Shown here in pieces: positions 5,978-6,028 of a DNA stretch of 6,028 nt. The notes under the pieces were generated by a model. It made no database searches. It saw nothing but the letters and a program-made list of their open reading frames with translations, and had not been told where the DNA came from. The position numbers and the translations under genes are program-made. Source of the stretch: Clostridia bacterium (GTDB taxonomy: Bacteria > Bacillota_A > Clostridia > Oscillospirales > Acutalibacteraceae); contig JAFPAK010000067.1 of the NCBI GenBank assembly GCA_017390825.1, forward strand, positions 1 through 6,028, read 5' to 3'. Position 1 is the first letter of the stretch. The number at the start of each line of letters is the position of its first letter.

Positions 5978-6028
5978 ATATGAACATACGTATCAGTGTT
6001 TTGACTATCTCAGACAAAAGATCGCCAA

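Noticed and set aside
5986..5993. Eight-base palindrome ATACGTAT upstream of the sensor gene
   Set aside because: It is too short to call an operator without a second copy or a flanking regulator gene.
5978..6028. Possible promoter upstream of the sensor gene (TTGTCT, 17 bases, GATACG)
   Set aside because: The -10 match is only about three of six bases and the window ends too close to judge. The true promoter may lie further upstream.

Overview
The window looks like part of a Bacillota chromosome, most likely a gut-type clostridium. The reasons are the moderately AT-rich composition, strong AGGAGG or AAGGAG ribosome binding sites placed 7-9 bases before ATG starts, and SpoIIE/SpoIIAB/SpoIIAA-type regulatory domains. 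That placement is inference; no rRNA or other taxonomic marker is present. All supported genes lie on the minus strand, read from right to left, with at most about 21 bases between them and no visible terminator, so they look like one operon that runs off the left edge.

In transcription order: (1) at 5964-3127, a 945-residue membrane sensor with a LytS-type multi-helix N-terminus, an extracytoplasmic sensing region, a HAMP linker, a SpoIIE/RsbU-type PP2C phosphatase and a fused RsbW/SpoIIAB-type kinase. (2) At 3112-2816, a 98-residue STAS anti-sigma-factor antagonist. (3) At 2816-2250, a 188-residue HD hydrolase resembling the ppGpp-hydrolase half of Rel/SpoT, without a synthetase. (4) At 2245-1067, a STAS domain fused to an intact aminoglycoside/choline-kinase-like phosphotransferase. 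(5) At 1052-156, a membrane protein of unknown function. (6) At 134-1, the first 45 or so residues of a second membrane protein that is a paralogue of (5).

Together these form a partner-switching module. The sensor protein carries the phosphatase and the opposing kinase, and there are two STAS targets with conserved acceptor serines. No sigma factor is visible. The outputs actually encoded are a small-molecule kinase fused to STAS and a likely alarmone hydrolase, so the switch may control enzymes as well as, or instead of, a sigma factor. That is inference.

The most unusual spot is the phosphatase-kinase junction at about 3531-3552. A run of six A residues on the coding strand is followed by AGGAGG and an in-frame ATG, and both other reading frames stop within about 20 bases, next to that ATG. 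A one-base change in the A run would turn the fusion into two ordinary tandem genes, and even as written the kinase could also be made separately from the internal start.
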